The notes: generated by a model not told the origin, from the sequence alone. Shown: positions 27,327 to 36,226, counted from the stretch's first letter. The stretch: DNA of 51,204 nt from Nocardioides luteus (GCF_014648595.1 NZ_BMRK01000026.1:1-51204), one strand, 5' to 3'. Numbers and translations are program-made.

Positions 27327-28586
27327 TCACGCTCCAATTCCGATGAAGGCGAAGATCGGCCGGATCGAGACGATGCCCATGTACCAGGTGAGCAGCGTCG
27401 CGACCGTCCCCAGGACCAGCAGCCACAGCGGGTAGCGGTAGCCGCGCAGGAGGTCACGCTGACGGAACCAGCCGATGTACATGAAGATCGTCATACCGAT
27501 CGGGAGGATCAGGCCGTTGAACCCGCCGACGAAGACCAGGATGGCCGCGGGGGCGGCGCCGATCAGCAGGTAGAGGACGAGGGACACGAGGATGAAGGCG
27601 ACCGTCGCGAGCTGCAGCGGCCACCCCACCCCCAGCTTCTTGGAGAAGGTCGAGATGAAGGTCGCCGAGGTGTACGCGGCACCGATCACCGAGGTGATCG
27701 CGGCGGCCCAGAAGATCGCGCCGAAGGTGCGGATCCCGGCGTCGCCGAGCACCGCACCGAACGCCTGACCGGCCGGGTTGGCCGCCTGGCTGGAGAAGTC
27801 GAGGGTGACGCCCGAGGCCACGACGCCGAGGATCGCCAGGAAGAGCACGTAGCGCATGATCCCGGTGACCAGGATGCCGCTCATGGAGGCCCGGTGGACG
27901 GCCGGCACGTGCTCGGGGCCGGTGAGGCCGGAGTCGAGGTAGCGGTGGGCGCCGGCGTAGGTGATGTAACCGCCGACGGTGCCGCCGACGATCGTGGTGA
28001 TCGTCGCGAAGTTGAGCGTGTCGGGCGCGAAGGTCTGACGCAGCGCGTCGCCCACCGGGGGCTGCGAGGCGAACGCGACGAAGAGGGTCAGCGCGATCAT
28101 CAGCAGACCGAGGCAGAGCACGACCATGTCCACGACGCGGCCGGCGCGCTTGTACATGAAGATGCCGATCGCCAGCAGCGCCGAGATCAGGCCGCCGACC
28201 TTGGGGTCGAGGCCGAGCAGGGCGTTCATGCCGAGCCCGGCGCCGGCGATGTTGCCGATGTTGAAGGCCAGCCCGCCGACCACGATCAGCGTCGCGAGCA
28301 CGTATCCCGTGAACGGCACCGCGTCGTTGGCCAGGTCGCCGGCGCGCTTGCCGGCGACGGTGATGATGCGCCACACGTTCATCTGCAGCGCGAAGTCGAT
28401 CAGGATCGAGACCAGGATCGCGAAGGCGAACGCCGCGCCGAGCTGGGCGGTGAAGGTCGCGGTCTGGGTGATGAATCCGGGGCCGATGGCCGAGGTGGCC
28501 ATCAAGAAGATCGCGCCGAGGATGGGTCCTCGACGGGAACGGGCGAAGCTCTTCGCGCGCTCTGCGCTTGTCGTCGTCTCGGGCAT
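27327..28586 (-). CDS. NRAMP-related membrane transporter
   Basis: A polytopic membrane protein of 419 residues with about 11 hydrophobic segments and an NRAMP-like overall pattern ([16 protein letters not shown] in TM1, [20 protein letters not shown] in the TM6 region). The metal-binding DPGN of TM1 is replaced by GPGF and the MPHN of TM6 is absent, so it is unlikely to be an ordinary Mn/Fe transporter. B. subtilis has a homologous arrangement (ycsG beside ycsF, ycsI, kipI, kipA), so the cargo may be 5-oxoproline or a related metabolite. It is the first gene of the operon, read from the promoter region shared with the GntR gene. Confidence 0.85.
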   Translation of the reverse strand: MPETTTSAERAKSFARSRRGPILGAIFLMATSAIGPGFITQTATFTAQLGAAFAFAILVSILIDFALQMNVWRIITVAGKRAGDLANDAVPFTGYVLATLIVVGGLAFNIGNIAGAGLGMNALLGLDPKVGGLISALLAIGIFMYKRAGRVVDMVVLCLGLLMIALTLFVAFASQPPVGDALRQTFAPDTLNFATITTIVGGTVGGYITYAGAHRYLDSGLTGPEHVPAVHRASMSGILVTGIMRYVLFLAILGVVASGVTLDFSSQAANPAGQAFGAVLGDAGIRTFGAIFWAAAITSVIGAAYTSATFISTFSKKLGVGWPLQLATVAFILVSLVLYLLIGAAPAAILVFVGGFNGLILPIGMTIFMYIGWFRQRDLLRGYRYPLWLLVLGTVATLLTWYMGIVSIRPIFAFIGIGA

Positions 28587-28655
28587 GGGGGACTCCTGCC
28601 ATCAGCGGGCCGTGTGGGCGGCACCACACTCTTTATGTAGTACAGGATGGCATCG

Positions 28656-28668
28656 ATTGTTCAACAAT
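28656..28668. promoter_or_regulatory. Probable operator for the GntR/FCD regulator
   Basis: ATTGTT-C-AACAAT is a perfect palindrome in the 147-bp divergent spacer. Its centre TTGTTCAACAA fits the TNGTNNNACNA operator consensus of FadR/FCD-type GntR proteins. On the - strand it overlaps a TTGAAC hexamer followed after 16 bp by TACTAC, a plausible -35/-10 pair for the 5-oxoproline operon. Binding there would repress the operon. Confidence 0.65.
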
Positions 28669-28733
28669 GGTAGTCGGTCCTGTTAAAATGACGTTTCGAT
28701 TGTCCGCGGATGCCATTCCCCTAGGATGCGGTC

Positions 28734-29375
28734 ATGCCCGATGTCGAGGACACCCTGACGAACGCCCTGCGCCGGCGGATCATCGATGGTGAGTTCGCTC
28801 CCGGCACCCGGCTCTCCGAGATCTCGCTCGCCGAGAAGCTCGGGGTCTCGCGCAACACGCTGCGCGAAGCGTTCCGCGTCCTCTCCGAGCAGGGGCTCGT
28901 CGAGCACGTCCCCCATCGCGGCGTCTCGGTCGCCTCACCCACGGTCGCCGACGTCGTCGACATCTACCGGGCCCGGCGCTACGTCGAACCCGCCGCCCTC
29001 TCCGCCGCCTCTCCGCTCCATCCCGCCGTCGCGATGATGCGCGAGGCGGTCGAACAGGGCGAGGCCAGCCTCGAGGAGCGTGACTGGCGCACGGTCGGCA
29101 GCGCCAACATGGCCTTCCACGACGCCATCGTCGCCCTCGCCGACAGCCCTCGGCTGGAGCGGCTCTTCCGCGACATCGCCGCCGAGCTGCGGCTCGCGTT
29201 CCTGGAGATCGACAACCCCGAGGCCCTGCACGCCCCGTTCGTCGCCCTCAACCGCTCCATGCTCGAGACGTTCCTCGCCCAGGGCGGCCCCGCCGCCGCT
29301 GCCGAGCTGCAGGACTACCTGGTGCTCTCCGAGCGCACCGTCCTCGGCGCCTTCACCCGGCTCCGCCACGGCTAG
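28734..29375 (+). CDS. GntR-family transcriptional regulator, FadR/FCD type
   Basis: A protein of 213 residues. The N-terminal winged helix is typical GntR (ALRRRIIDGEFAPGTRLSE, LAEKLGVSRNTLREAFRVL, GLVEHVPHRGVSV). The C-terminal all-helical FCD domain shows metal/ligand-type residues (ANMAFHDAIVALADSPRL). It starts at ATG 28734, with TAAAAT about 45 bp upstream as a possible -10. It is divergent from the 5-oxoproline operon and most likely controls it, with an organic acid such as 5-oxoproline or glutamate as candidate effector (inference). Confidence 0.9.
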   Translation: MPDVEDTLTNALRRRIIDGEFAPGTRLSEISLAEKLGVSRNTLREAFRVLSEQGLVEHVPHRGVSVASPTVADVVDIYRARRYVEPAALSAASPLHPAVAMMREAVEQGEASLEERDWRTVGSANMAFHDAIVALADSPRLERLFRDIAAELRLAFLEIDNPEALHAPFVALNRSMLETFLAQGGPAAAAELQDYLVLSERTVLGAFTRLRHG

Positions 29376-29391
29376 GCGCGCTGCGGGGAGA

Positions 29392-29664
29392 TCAGGCGGA
29401 CTTGAGGTGGCGGAGCCGAGCCACCGCGTCGGCGCCGATCCGGCGATGAGGCCCTTCCGGGAGAGCCTCGAGATGACCTTCGAGAGCATCGACGACGGCT
29501 AGAGAAACAGTCTCCGGCGCTCGCTCGATGAGCTCGATCAAGGACGTCAGATACTCACCTGCATCGATGTCGTCGGCGATGACCTCGAGCACGTCGGCAG
29601 GGATGGAAGGCAGTGCCTCCATCAACACGCCATAGGCGAAGTCCTCGACGTTCATGACGACCAT
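29392..29664 (-). CDS. Small acidic protein, candidate immunity partner of the EndoU-like nuclease
   Basis: A protein of 90 residues. The start at ATG 29664 is chosen because a GGAGGG lies 5 nt upstream; ATG 29655 is an alternative. The sequence is acidic in its first half (VEDFAYGVLMEALPSIPAD, then DDIDAGEYLTSLIELIE) and likely all helical; I do not recognise a family. It begins 1 bp after the stop of the nuclease-like gene, so the two are co-translated. Small acidic partners directly downstream of toxin genes are commonly immunity proteins; this role is inferred. Confidence 0.55.
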   Translation of the reverse strand: MVVMNVEDFAYGVLMEALPSIPADVLEVIADDIDAGEYLTSLIELIERAPETVSLAVVDALEGHLEALPEGPHRRIGADAVARLRHLKSA

Positions 29665-29665
29665 G

Positions 29666-30016
29666 CTAGCCCTCCCTCTCCACGGGATAGGCGTTCCAGA
29701 TCTCGGGCGGCTCCATGTCGACTCGTACCTGCACGCGGACGACGTGGCCGTCGACAACTCGCTCGAAGCGGATCTTGTCGCCGTATCGCGCCGGCGGACG
29801 GCCCGGGTCAGCGAGAGTGAGGTCGACCGCCTCGATGATCCGGTCGGCGTTCCATTCAGCCGGGAACTTGGACTTCGTGGGCCACTCCGGCCGATCCTCT
29901 GGAGCAGCTTGGTGTCGCTCCAGGATGTGGGCACGCATCCACGGGGATATTCGCGGACGCTCCGAAGGGCGGAAAGGCACTTTCGTGCCGTCCGCCATCG
30001 TCGGGTAGTTCCACAT
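29666..30016 (-). CDS. EndoU-like nuclease domain protein, stand-alone
   Basis: A protein of 116 residues from ATG 30016; GTG 30019 and ATG 29998 are alternatives and none has a good ribosome-binding site. The order of landmarks resembles the bacterial EndoU toxin domain: HILERH (~31-36), a K-S-K-F-P-x3-W segment, ADRIIEAV, a Gly-rich turn, then VVDGHVVRVQVRV and a closing IWNAYP. EndoU enzymes cleave RNA and are usually the tip of large secreted toxins; here there is no delivery domain or signal peptide. The GGGH-type second catalytic His is not seen, so activity is uncertain. A small acidic gene follows immediately. Confidence 0.5.
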   Translation of the reverse strand: MWNYPTMADGTKVPFRPSERPRISPWMRAHILERHQAAPEDRPEWPTKSKFPAEWNADRIIEAVDLTLADPGRPPARYGDKIRFERVVDGHVVRVQVRVDMEPPEIWNAYPVEREG

Positions 30017-30116
30017 CACGCACGTGACGCTAGACCGTGCCACCGACAACCTCCGGCGTTACGCGTTCGCGCCCCCGAGGTCGAGACACGACGCTGCAAC
30101 GCCACAGGCTGTCATC

Positions 30117-30488
30117 TCAGGCTGCAACCAAGGCCCGCAGTCGCTCGTCGCGGGGCCAGGCGCCGGCCCAGACCAGGACGGCGACCGCGATGGCGAAGAC
30201 GGTGTTGAAGGCCGGCTGGCCGAAGACCAGGTTCACGGTGACGGCTCCGCCGAGGTAGGCGGTGATCAGGACCGTGCCCATCGCCCGGGTGCTCGGGAGG
30301 TGGTAGGCGATCAGCGACAGGCCCAGAACGGCACCACAGACGACCGGGAACCAGGCAGGCGCGCCGACCTTGTCGTTGAAGTCCATGACGGCATCCACCC
30401 GGAGCAGGTGGGTGATGGCGTCGAAGGCGAGGAACAGGGTGACCAGGACGGTGATGACCCAGCCGGCTCGTCGTGCGTTGGTGCTCAT
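30117..30488 (-). CDS. DoxX-like membrane protein
   Basis: A protein of 123 residues with four hydrophobic segments (about 10-30, 45-62, 70-88, 94-112) and the DoxX-like beginning LFLAFDAITHLL, then a PAWFPVVCGAVLGLSL stretch. GGAG lies 6-9 bp before ATG 30488. Family function is poorly defined; some members belong to redox or quinone-linked complexes. Confidence 0.75.
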   Translation of the reverse strand: MSTNARRAGWVITVLVTLFLAFDAITHLLRVDAVMDFNDKVGAPAWFPVVCGAVLGLSLIAYHLPSTRAMGTVLITAYLGGAVTVNLVFGQPAFNTVFAIAVAVLVWAGAWPRDERLRALVAA

Positions 30489-30565
30489 CTCGATCTCCTC
30501 GAAGGGTGGTGGTTGTTGCTCTCACCCAGACGTCGAGCGGGCACCTGCTCCTTCGACATCCCTCA

Positions 30566-31201
30566 TCACTTTTTCTCCAGAGCCTCGGCGGCGACCTTCA
30601 GATCCGCGACCAGACCGTCGTACGTCTCCTGCCTCTCGTCCTCCGCCCGGAGCACCGCCGAGGGGTGGGTCGTGGCGAGGACCCAGGGGTCGAGGTCCGC
30701 GGTGGCGATCGCCTCGGGCCAGTCGATGAGGTGGCCGCGCGAGTCACCGACCCGGAACGACGAACCGTAGAGCGCCTTGCCGGCGGTTCCGCCGAGGAGG
30801 ACGACGCCTCGGGGACGTACGAGATCCAGCTCGGCGGCCAGCCACGGCGCGCAGGCGCCGACCTGCTTGCTGGTCGGCGCCTGGTGGATGCGGCGCTTGC
30901 CGGAGAGGCGGTGGCGGAAGTGCTTGACGACGTTGGTCGTGTAGACCTCCTCCGGGTCGATCCCGGCGTCGGCGAGCGCCTCGTGGAGGACACCTCCCGC
31001 AGGCCCGACGAACGGCTCGCCCTCACGGTCCTCCCGGTCGCCGGGCTGCTCGCCGAGCAGCATCAGCGGAGCCGGCGTACGCCCCTCGCCCATCACGCCC
31101 TGGGTCGCGTCGCGGTAGAGCTCACAGCCGCGGCACTCCTGGACCGCGTTGCGCAGGTCGTCGAGGGTCGGCGACTCCGGCACCCACTCGGCAGCGCTCA
31201 C
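30566..31201 (-). CDS. udgX: UdgX, uracil-DNA-binding protein/glycosylase
   Basis: A protein of 211 residues from GTG 31201 (GTGA overlap with the preceding stop). Motif A is GEQPGD (50-55), followed by EGEPFVGPAGG. The loop GKRRIHQAP (101-109) carries the KRRIH sequence that defines UdgX, in which the His (here His106) forms a covalent bond with the abasic sugar after uracil release. Motif B is THPSAVLR. Iron-sulfur-type residues are Cys23, Cys26 and Cys117; VKH (His94) stands where ordinary family-4 enzymes have a Cys. UdgX-type proteins trap uracil in single-stranded DNA. Confidence 0.9.
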   Translation of the reverse strand: MSAAEWVPESPTLDDLRNAVQECRGCELYRDATQGVMGEGRTPAPLMLLGEQPGDREDREGEPFVGPAGGVLHEALADAGIDPEEVYTTNVVKHFRHRLSGKRRIHQAPTSKQVGACAPWLAAELDLVRPRGVVLLGGTAGKALYGSSFRVGDSRGHLIDWPEAIATADLDPWVLATTHPSAVLRAEDERQETYDGLVADLKVAAEALEKK

Positions 31202-31539
31202 GGTTTGAGCGGGTCGTGCCCGACGTTCATCAGCCGGCGCCGCCACTGCGCGTCGCCGGCGGTCGGCTCCCATTGACCGGTGTCGCCGCCGCGCAGGTCG
31301 GTGACCTTGTCGGTGACGCGCTGCATCACCTCGACATCGTCAGAGGTCAGGTCGACGCGGCGCTTGCCCAGGATGTCGGCCACCCGGTGGCCGAGCTCGC
31401 TGCCGGCCCGGTCGGGTTCGGTCTCGGCCGTCTCCCCCGCGCCCTGCACCGCCAGCCACGACCGCAGGTCGCGCGAGGTCATGTTCACGGCGCGGTGGAA
31501 GTTCTCCCAGAGCCTGTCGTCGACGATCGTCTCGGCCAT
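31198..31539 (-). CDS. DUF3140-family protein
   Basis: A protein of 113 residues starting at ATG 31539, with a strong AAGGAGG site upstream. The N-terminal half LWENFHRAVNMTSRDLRSWL matches the DUF3140 pattern, followed by a middle helix-rich GHRVADILGKRRVDLTSDDVE (named here by its ends, GHRVAD and TSDDVE). Function is unknown; the shape suggests a small nucleic-acid-binding protein. Its stop overlaps the udgX start, so UdgX is translated behind it. Confidence 0.75.
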   Translation of the reverse strand: MAETIVDDRLWENFHRAVNMTSRDLRSWLAVQGAGETAETEPDRAGSELGHRVADILGKRRVDLTSDDVEVMQRVTDKVTDLRGGDTGQWEPTAGDAQWRRRLMNVGHDPLKP

Positions 31540-31604
31540 CTCGTGCCTCCTTCGTCGTTCGCGTTCTCCGCCTCGGTACCCGGCTGGCGGGTCGAGCACG
31601 CGCG

Positions 31605-31638
31605 GGGGCGATTTCCCGCCATGGCGGGAATTCGCCCC
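31605..31638 (-). terminator. Palindromic hairpin after the 31650 gene
   Basis: The core TTCCCGCCATGGCGGGAA is a perfect 18-bp palindrome; one T-T mismatch further out, GGGGCGA and TCGCCCC extend the arms. It starts 12 bp past the stop of the - strand gene and lies just before the DUF3140 leader, so it can act as a terminator. A protein-binding role is also possible. Confidence 0.55.
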
Positions 31639-31649
31639 ACCCCCACGAG

Positions 31650-32681
31650 TCACCCCAGGAGCGCCCGAGCCTCCGCAGACTCGTAGAAGCTCGCCAGCCG
31701 CCGCCGGACCAGCTGTTCGAGCACGCCCGCCTCGGCGAGCGCCTCGATGACCGGCGGACCGAAGCGGAGCGCCTCCTCGATGAGGTCGTCGCGACCCAGA
31801 CCCCACTCCTCCAGGAGCCGGTCGAGGGTGAAGCCGCCGTAGGTGTCGAAGAAGAAGTCCACACCGGTGTCGACGAGCGCACGGAGATAGTCGGAGTCAC
31901 GGATGTCGAGCCAGACCTGGTAGAGCCCGACGAAGAGAGCGACCAGCTGCTCGTCGTCGATCAGGTCTGCGATCTCGCGCACCGGCCGGGTCGCCAGCGC
32001 GTCCCAGATCTCCAGCAGCGCGGCGTGCACCTCGTCGTCGGTGACCGAGCTGGCGGCGGTGTCGGTGAGGTAGCCGAGCAGCGCTCCGGCTCCGCGCTCG
32101 GCGAGCTCGCGGGCGTTCTGGTCGACGGCCGCGCCGACCTGCGTGCCCCTCACCGACCCGGCCACCCGGCCGGCCACCCGCTCAGCGAGCGAGAACCCGA
32201 AGGAGCCCCCGGGAACGTTGTCGGCGAGCCGGCGCCCGGTGTCGAGAGCGCCGCGCGCGGTGCCGCGTACGACGGTGCCGACGCCGGCCTGGATCCCGGA
32301 GTTGTCGGCGAGGCTGCGCAGGAGCTCACGGCGCAGCGTACGCATCTCGACGAGCGCCTCGACCAGCTCGTCGATGCGCGGCCGGCTGACCACCTCGCCC
32401 AGCGGGGTCTCGTTGGCGGGGTGGGCCTTCAGCCGGGTCGCGAGCGCACCGGCGACCTCCGGGATCGCGCCGGGGAGCCGGAAGCTGCTGACGTACTTGA
32501 GCGCGACCTCCTTGATGAGCTCGCGCGGCATCACCTGGTCGAGGGTCAGCTCGGCGGCCGAGCGCAGCGCGAAGTCGATCTCGCCGGTGACGAGATCGAG
32601 GAAGCGTACGCCGCGCAGTGCCGCCATCTCGTGGGCGACATGAGCGTCGAGGAGACGCTGGGCGAGCCCGGGCTCGCTCAT
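31650..32681 (-). CDS. Conserved hypothetical protein coupled to guaA
   Basis: A protein of 343 residues from ATG 32681, which overlaps the guaA stop (ATGA). It appears largely helical, with amphipathic stretches and an Ala/Gly-rich middle (residues ~130-200) but no clear membrane segment or signal peptide. I do not recognise a domain. Coupling to GMP synthase argues for co-expression with it, but gives no clear function. Confidence 0.75.
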   Translation of the reverse strand: MSEPGLAQRLLDAHVAHEMAALRGVRFLDLVTGEIDFALRSAAELTLDQVMPRELIKEVALKYVSSFRLPGAIPEVAGALATRLKAHPANETPLGEVVSRPRIDELVEALVEMRTLRRELLRSLADNSGIQAGVGTVVRGTARGALDTGRRLADNVPGGSFGFSLAERVAGRVAGSVRGTQVGAAVDQNARELAERGAGALLGYLTDTAASSVTDDEVHAALLEIWDALATRPVREIADLIDDEQLVALFVGLYQVWLDIRDSDYLRALVDTGVDFFFDTYGGFTLDRLLEEWGLGRDDLIEEALRFGPPVIEALAEAGVLEQLVRRRLASFYESAEARALLG

Positions 32682-34252
32682 TCCCACTCGATGGTGCCCG
32701 GGGGCTTGGAGGTGATGTCGACGGTGACCCGGTTGATCTCGCTCACCTCGTTGGTGATCCGGGTGGAGATGCGCTCCATGACCTCGTAGGGCAGCCGGGC
32801 CCAGTCGGCGGTCATGGCGTCCTCGGAGGTGACCGGACGGAGCACGACCGGGTGGCCGTAGGTGCGGCCGTCGCCCTGGACGCCGACCGAGCGGACGTCG
32901 GCGAGCAGCACCACGGGCATCTGCCAGATGTCGCGGTCGAGGCCGGCGCGGGTCATCTCCTCGCGGGCGATCGCGTCGGCCTCACGGAGGATGTCGAGCC
33001 GCTCCTTGGTGACCTCGCCGATGATGCGGATGCCGAGGCCCGGACCCGGGAAGGGCTGGCGCTGGACGATCTCGTCGGGCAGCCCGAGCTGGGAGCCGAC
33101 CGCGCGGACCTCGTCCTTGAAGAGCTCGCGCAGCGGCTCGACGAGCTCGAACTCGAGGTCTTCGGGGAGGCCGCCCACGTTGTGGTGGGACTTGATGTTG
33201 GAGGTGCCGGAGCCGCCGCCGGACTCGACGACGTCGGGGTAGAGCGTGCCCTGCACGAGGAAGGCGACCTTCTCGTCGGAGTCACCGAGGATCTCGACCT
33301 CGGCCCGCTCGAAGCAGCGGATGAACTCGCGGCCGATGATCTTGCGCTTCTCCTCCGGGTCGGTGACCCCGGCGAGCGCGTCGAGGAACTCCTTCTCGGC
33401 GTCGACGATCTTCAGCTCGGCGCCGGTCGACTCCCGGAAGGCCTTCTCGATGGCGACCGACTCGTTCTTGCGCATCAGGCCGTGGTCGACGTAGACACAG
33501 GTCAGCCGGTCACCGATCGCCTTCGCGACGATGGCGGCGGCGACCGCGGAGTCGACGCCACCGGAGAGTGCGCAGATCGCGCGGTGGTCACCGATCTGCT
33601 CACGCACCCGCTCGATCTGCTCCTCGGCGATGTTGCCGATCGTCCAGGTCGGGCGCGCGCCGGCGATGTCGAGCAGGAAGTGCTCGAGGACCTTCTGGCC
33701 GTGCTCGGAGTGGAGCACCTCGGGGTGCCACTGCACGCCGGCCATCTGCGACCCGACGTTCTCGAACGCCGCCACCGGGGTGCCCTCGGTGCTGGCGAGG
33801 ACGGTGAAGCCCTCGGGCGCCTCGGAGACCGAGTCACCGTGAGACATCCACACGTTGTGGGCGGGCGGGATGTCCTGGAGGAGGATGCCGGAGACGCCGA
33901 CGGTGACCGGGGTGCGGCCGTACTCACGCGCCCCGTTGTTGTCGACGGTGCCGCCCAGGCCCTGCGCCATCAGCTGGAAGCCGTAGCACATCCCGAACAC
34001 CGGGGTGCCCGCGGTGAAGAGGGTGTTGTCGATGGCCGGAGCGCCGTCGGCGTACACGCTGGAGGGGCCGCCGGAGAGGATGATCGCCTTCGGGTTCTTG
34101 GCGAGCATCTCCTCGACCGGCATCGAGTGCGGGACGATCTCGGAGTAGACCTTCGCCTCACGCACGCGGCGGGCGATCAGCTGCGCGTACTGCGCGCCGA
34201 AGTCCACCACGAGAACCAGATCGTGCTCTTCCGCCCCAGGAGCCTGCGTCAT
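32678..34252 (-). CDS. guaA: GMP synthase (glutamine-hydrolysing)
   Basis: A protein of 524 residues that aminates XMP to GMP with glutamine and ATP. The class I amidotransferase domain has Cys89 (GMCYG), His176 and Glu178 (WHPEV). The ATP-pyrophosphatase P-loop is SGGVDS (230-235), and the C-terminal dimerisation domain ends in the family signature GTIEWE. Length and motifs are normal and it is presumably essential. A candidate small RNA and terminator lie upstream (34318-34423). Confidence 0.97.
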   Translation of the reverse strand: MTQAPGAEEHDLVLVVDFGAQYAQLIARRVREAKVYSEIVPHSMPVEEMLAKNPKAIILSGGPSSVYADGAPAIDNTLFTAGTPVFGMCYGFQLMAQGLGGTVDNNGAREYGRTPVTVGVSGILLQDIPPAHNVWMSHGDSVSEAPEGFTVLASTEGTPVAAFENVGSQMAGVQWHPEVLHSEHGQKVLEHFLLDIAGARPTWTIGNIAEEQIERVREQIGDHRAICALSGGVDSAVAAAIVAKAIGDRLTCVYVDHGLMRKNESVAIEKAFRESTGAELKIVDAEKEFLDALAGVTDPEEKRKIIGREFIRCFERAEVEILGDSDEKVAFLVQGTLYPDVVESGGGSGTSNIKSHHNVGGLPEDLEFELVEPLRELFKDEVRAVGSQLGLPDEIVQRQPFPGPGLGIRIIGEVTKERLDILREADAIAREEMTRAGLDRDIWQMPVVLLADVRSVGVQGDGRTYGHPVVLRPVTSEDAMTADWARLPYEVMERISTRITNEVSEINRVTVDITSKPPGTIEWE

Positions 34253-34317
34253 GCAGGAATCCTAACGAGGACGTACGCCCCGAACCGAATCTCCCTGCGG
34301 CTGCCCGGAAAACGCAC

Positions 34318-34353
34318 CAGGGCCCGGCCGGGGAGGGAGGTGGCCGGGCCCTG
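34318..34353 (-). terminator. Strong hairpin with T-run (end of candidate small RNA)
   Basis: CAGGGCCCGGCC (34318-34329) pairs perfectly with GGCCGGGCCCTG (34342-34353), a 12-bp stem. Read on the - strand the loop is ACCTCCCTCCCC and the stem is followed by GTGCGTTTTCC, giving a short U-run. It can terminate transcription coming from the oxidoreductase gene or from the candidate small RNA. Confidence 0.7.
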
Positions 34354-34423
34354 ATCGCCCGAGGCAAACGTGTCCCGGACTTGAAGACCCGGCATGTATT
34401 AGGGAGGGAGCAATCCCGGGTCT
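34318..34423 (-). ncRNA. Candidate small RNA with two C-rich loops (6C-like)
   Basis: In the 255-bp spacer between the oxidoreductase gene and guaA the - strand can form two hairpins in a row. The first, AGACCCGG/CCGGGTCT (34416-34423 with 34385-34392), has a 23-nt loop containing CTCCCTCCC. The second is the 12-bp terminator stem with loop ACCTCCCTCCCC and a U-run after it. Two stem-loops with C-rich loops ending in a terminator is the architecture of actinobacterial 6C RNAs, which pair with G-rich ribosome-binding sites. The loops here are interrupted by T, so it may be a related rather than a true 6C RNA. No clear promoter was found. Confidence 0.45.
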
Positions 34424-34507
34424 GATCACTCCAACGAACCCCGCTGACCTCGGTTACGGGTCAACCAGAATTTCCTTTATTTGCGTGTCACCTTTGCAAC
34501 AGAAAAG

Positions 34508-36226
34508 TCACGAGACGTCAACGATGGGCAGCTGGAGGGCAGCACGGGCGGTCGCCGGGACGGCCGGGTTCGCCGGTGCGACCGGCTGGATCCGAGCGTA
34601 GGACTCCCCCATCGCCGGACGCGGGTCCGGCTGGTTCTTGTTGGGCCAGAACGCCATCGCCCGCTCGGCCTGCGCGGTGATCGTCAGCGACGGGTTCACG
34701 CCCAGGTTGGCGGAGATCGCGGAGCCGTCGACGACGTGCAGACCGTCGTACCCGTAGAGCCGCTGGTAAGGATCGATCACGCCGGTCTCGGGCGACTCAC
34801 CGATGGTGCAGCCGCCGATGAAGTGGGCGGTCATCGGCTTGTTGAACGGCTCGCCGATGGTGCCGCCCGCGTAGCCCTCCTTGTCGCCCGAGCTCATCAC
34901 CCCGGCCATCTTCCGCACGGCGTCGTGGCCGGCCGGGAGCCAGGTCGGGTTGGGCTTGCCGTGACCCTGCCTCGAGGACATCCGCCAGCCGAAGAGGGTG
35001 CGCTTCGGGAAGGTGGTGATCGAGTTGTCGATCGCCTGCATGACCAGCGCGATGACGGTGCGCTCGGACCAGTGCTTGAAGTCGTAGAACATCCGCAGCG
35101 ACTTCCGCTGGCTCCACATCTCCTTGAGCCACCGGCGGATCCGGCGGGGACCGCCCTCGGTGAGCACCGTCTGCATCGCAGCGATCGCGTTGCTGCCGTG
35201 GCCGTAGCGGACCGGCTCGATGTGGGTGTGCTCGTCGGGGTGCCACGACGAGGTGATCGCGACGCCCTCGGAGTAGTCGATGGTCCGGTCCGGGGCGATC
35301 GCACCGAGGATCGCCTCGGAGTTGGTGCGGGTCAGCTCGCCCAGGCGCGAGGAGACCTGCGGGAGGTCGCCGGTGCGCTTGAGCTTGTGGAGCAGCTTCT
35401 GGGTGCCGAGCGAGGCCGCCGAGAAGATCACCTGGTCGGCGGTGAACCGCGTGGTGCGGCCCAGGCCGAGCCTGGCCTTCGTGGAGCGGGTCTCCACGAC
35501 GTACCCGTTGCCGTTCTTGGCCGGGTAGACGCGGGTGACCGTGGTCAGCGGGTGGACCTCGGCGCCGTTCTTCTCGGCGAGGTAGAGGTAGTTCTTGACC
35601 AGGGTGTTCTTCGCGTTGTGGCGGCAGCCGGTCATGCACTCACCGCAGTCCGTGCAGGTACGCCGCTTCGGGCCCTCGCCGCCGAAGAACGGGTCCTCGA
35701 CCTCTTCACCGGGCGCCTGACCCGGGCCCCCGAAGAAGACCCCGACGGGTGCTTTGTGGAAGGTCTCGCCCCGGCCGGACTCGGCGGCCACCTTCTGCAT
35801 GACCTCGTCGGCCGGGGTCAGCTTCGGGTAGAGGTTGACGCCGAGCATGCGTTTGGCCTGCTCGTAGTAGGGAGCGAGCTCCTCCTTCCAGTCGGTGATG
35901 TGGCTCCAGGCAGGGTCCTCGTAGAACGGGTCGAGCGGCTCGTAGAGGGTGTTGGCGTAGACCAGCGAGCCGCCGCCGACCCCGGCTCCGGCCATGATCA
36001 CGGCGTCCTTGATCAGGTCGATGCGCTGGATGCCGTAGCAGCCGATCGCCGGCGCCCACAGGTATTTCCGCAGGTCGAAGGAGTTGTTGGGCAGCTCGTC
36101 GTCCTCGAAGCGGCGGCCCGCCTCGATCACACCGACGGAGTAGCCCTTCTCGGTCAGCCGCAGCGCGCTGACCGATCCACCGAAGCCGGAGCCGATGACG
36201 AGGACGTCGTAGTGGTTCTCGCTCAT
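34508..36226 (-). CDS. GMC/ChoD-like FAD-dependent oxidoreductase
   Basis: A protein of 572 residues from ATG 36226 (ATGA overlap with the aldehyde dehydrogenase stop). The FAD-binding motif is VIGSGFGGSVSALRL (~10-24). The cysteine cluster RTCTDCGECMTGCRHNAKNT (~187-206) is typical of the mycobacterial ChoD-like group annotated as cholesterol oxidase, and the C-terminal GLHVVDGSAISANLGVNPS is the GMC end motif with the active-site Asn. It oxidises an alcohol, possibly a sterol or long-chain alcohol; the neighbouring aldehyde dehydrogenase could take the product onward. No signal peptide is seen. Confidence 0.88.
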   Translation of the reverse strand: MSENHYDVLVIGSGFGGSVSALRLTEKGYSVGVIEAGRRFEDDELPNNSFDLRKYLWAPAIGCYGIQRIDLIKDAVIMAGAGVGGGSLVYANTLYEPLDPFYEDPAWSHITDWKEELAPYYEQAKRMLGVNLYPKLTPADEVMQKVAAESGRGETFHKAPVGVFFGGPGQAPGEEVEDPFFGGEGPKRRTCTDCGECMTGCRHNAKNTLVKNYLYLAEKNGAEVHPLTTVTRVYPAKNGNGYVVETRSTKARLGLGRTTRFTADQVIFSAASLGTQKLLHKLKRTGDLPQVSSRLGELTRTNSEAILGAIAPDRTIDYSEGVAITSSWHPDEHTHIEPVRYGHGSNAIAAMQTVLTEGGPRRIRRWLKEMWSQRKSLRMFYDFKHWSERTVIALVMQAIDNSITTFPKRTLFGWRMSSRQGHGKPNPTWLPAGHDAVRKMAGVMSSGDKEGYAGGTIGEPFNKPMTAHFIGGCTIGESPETGVIDPYQRLYGYDGLHVVDGSAISANLGVNPSLTITAQAERAMAFWPNKNQPDPRPAMGESYARIQPVAPANPAVPATARAALQLPIVDVS

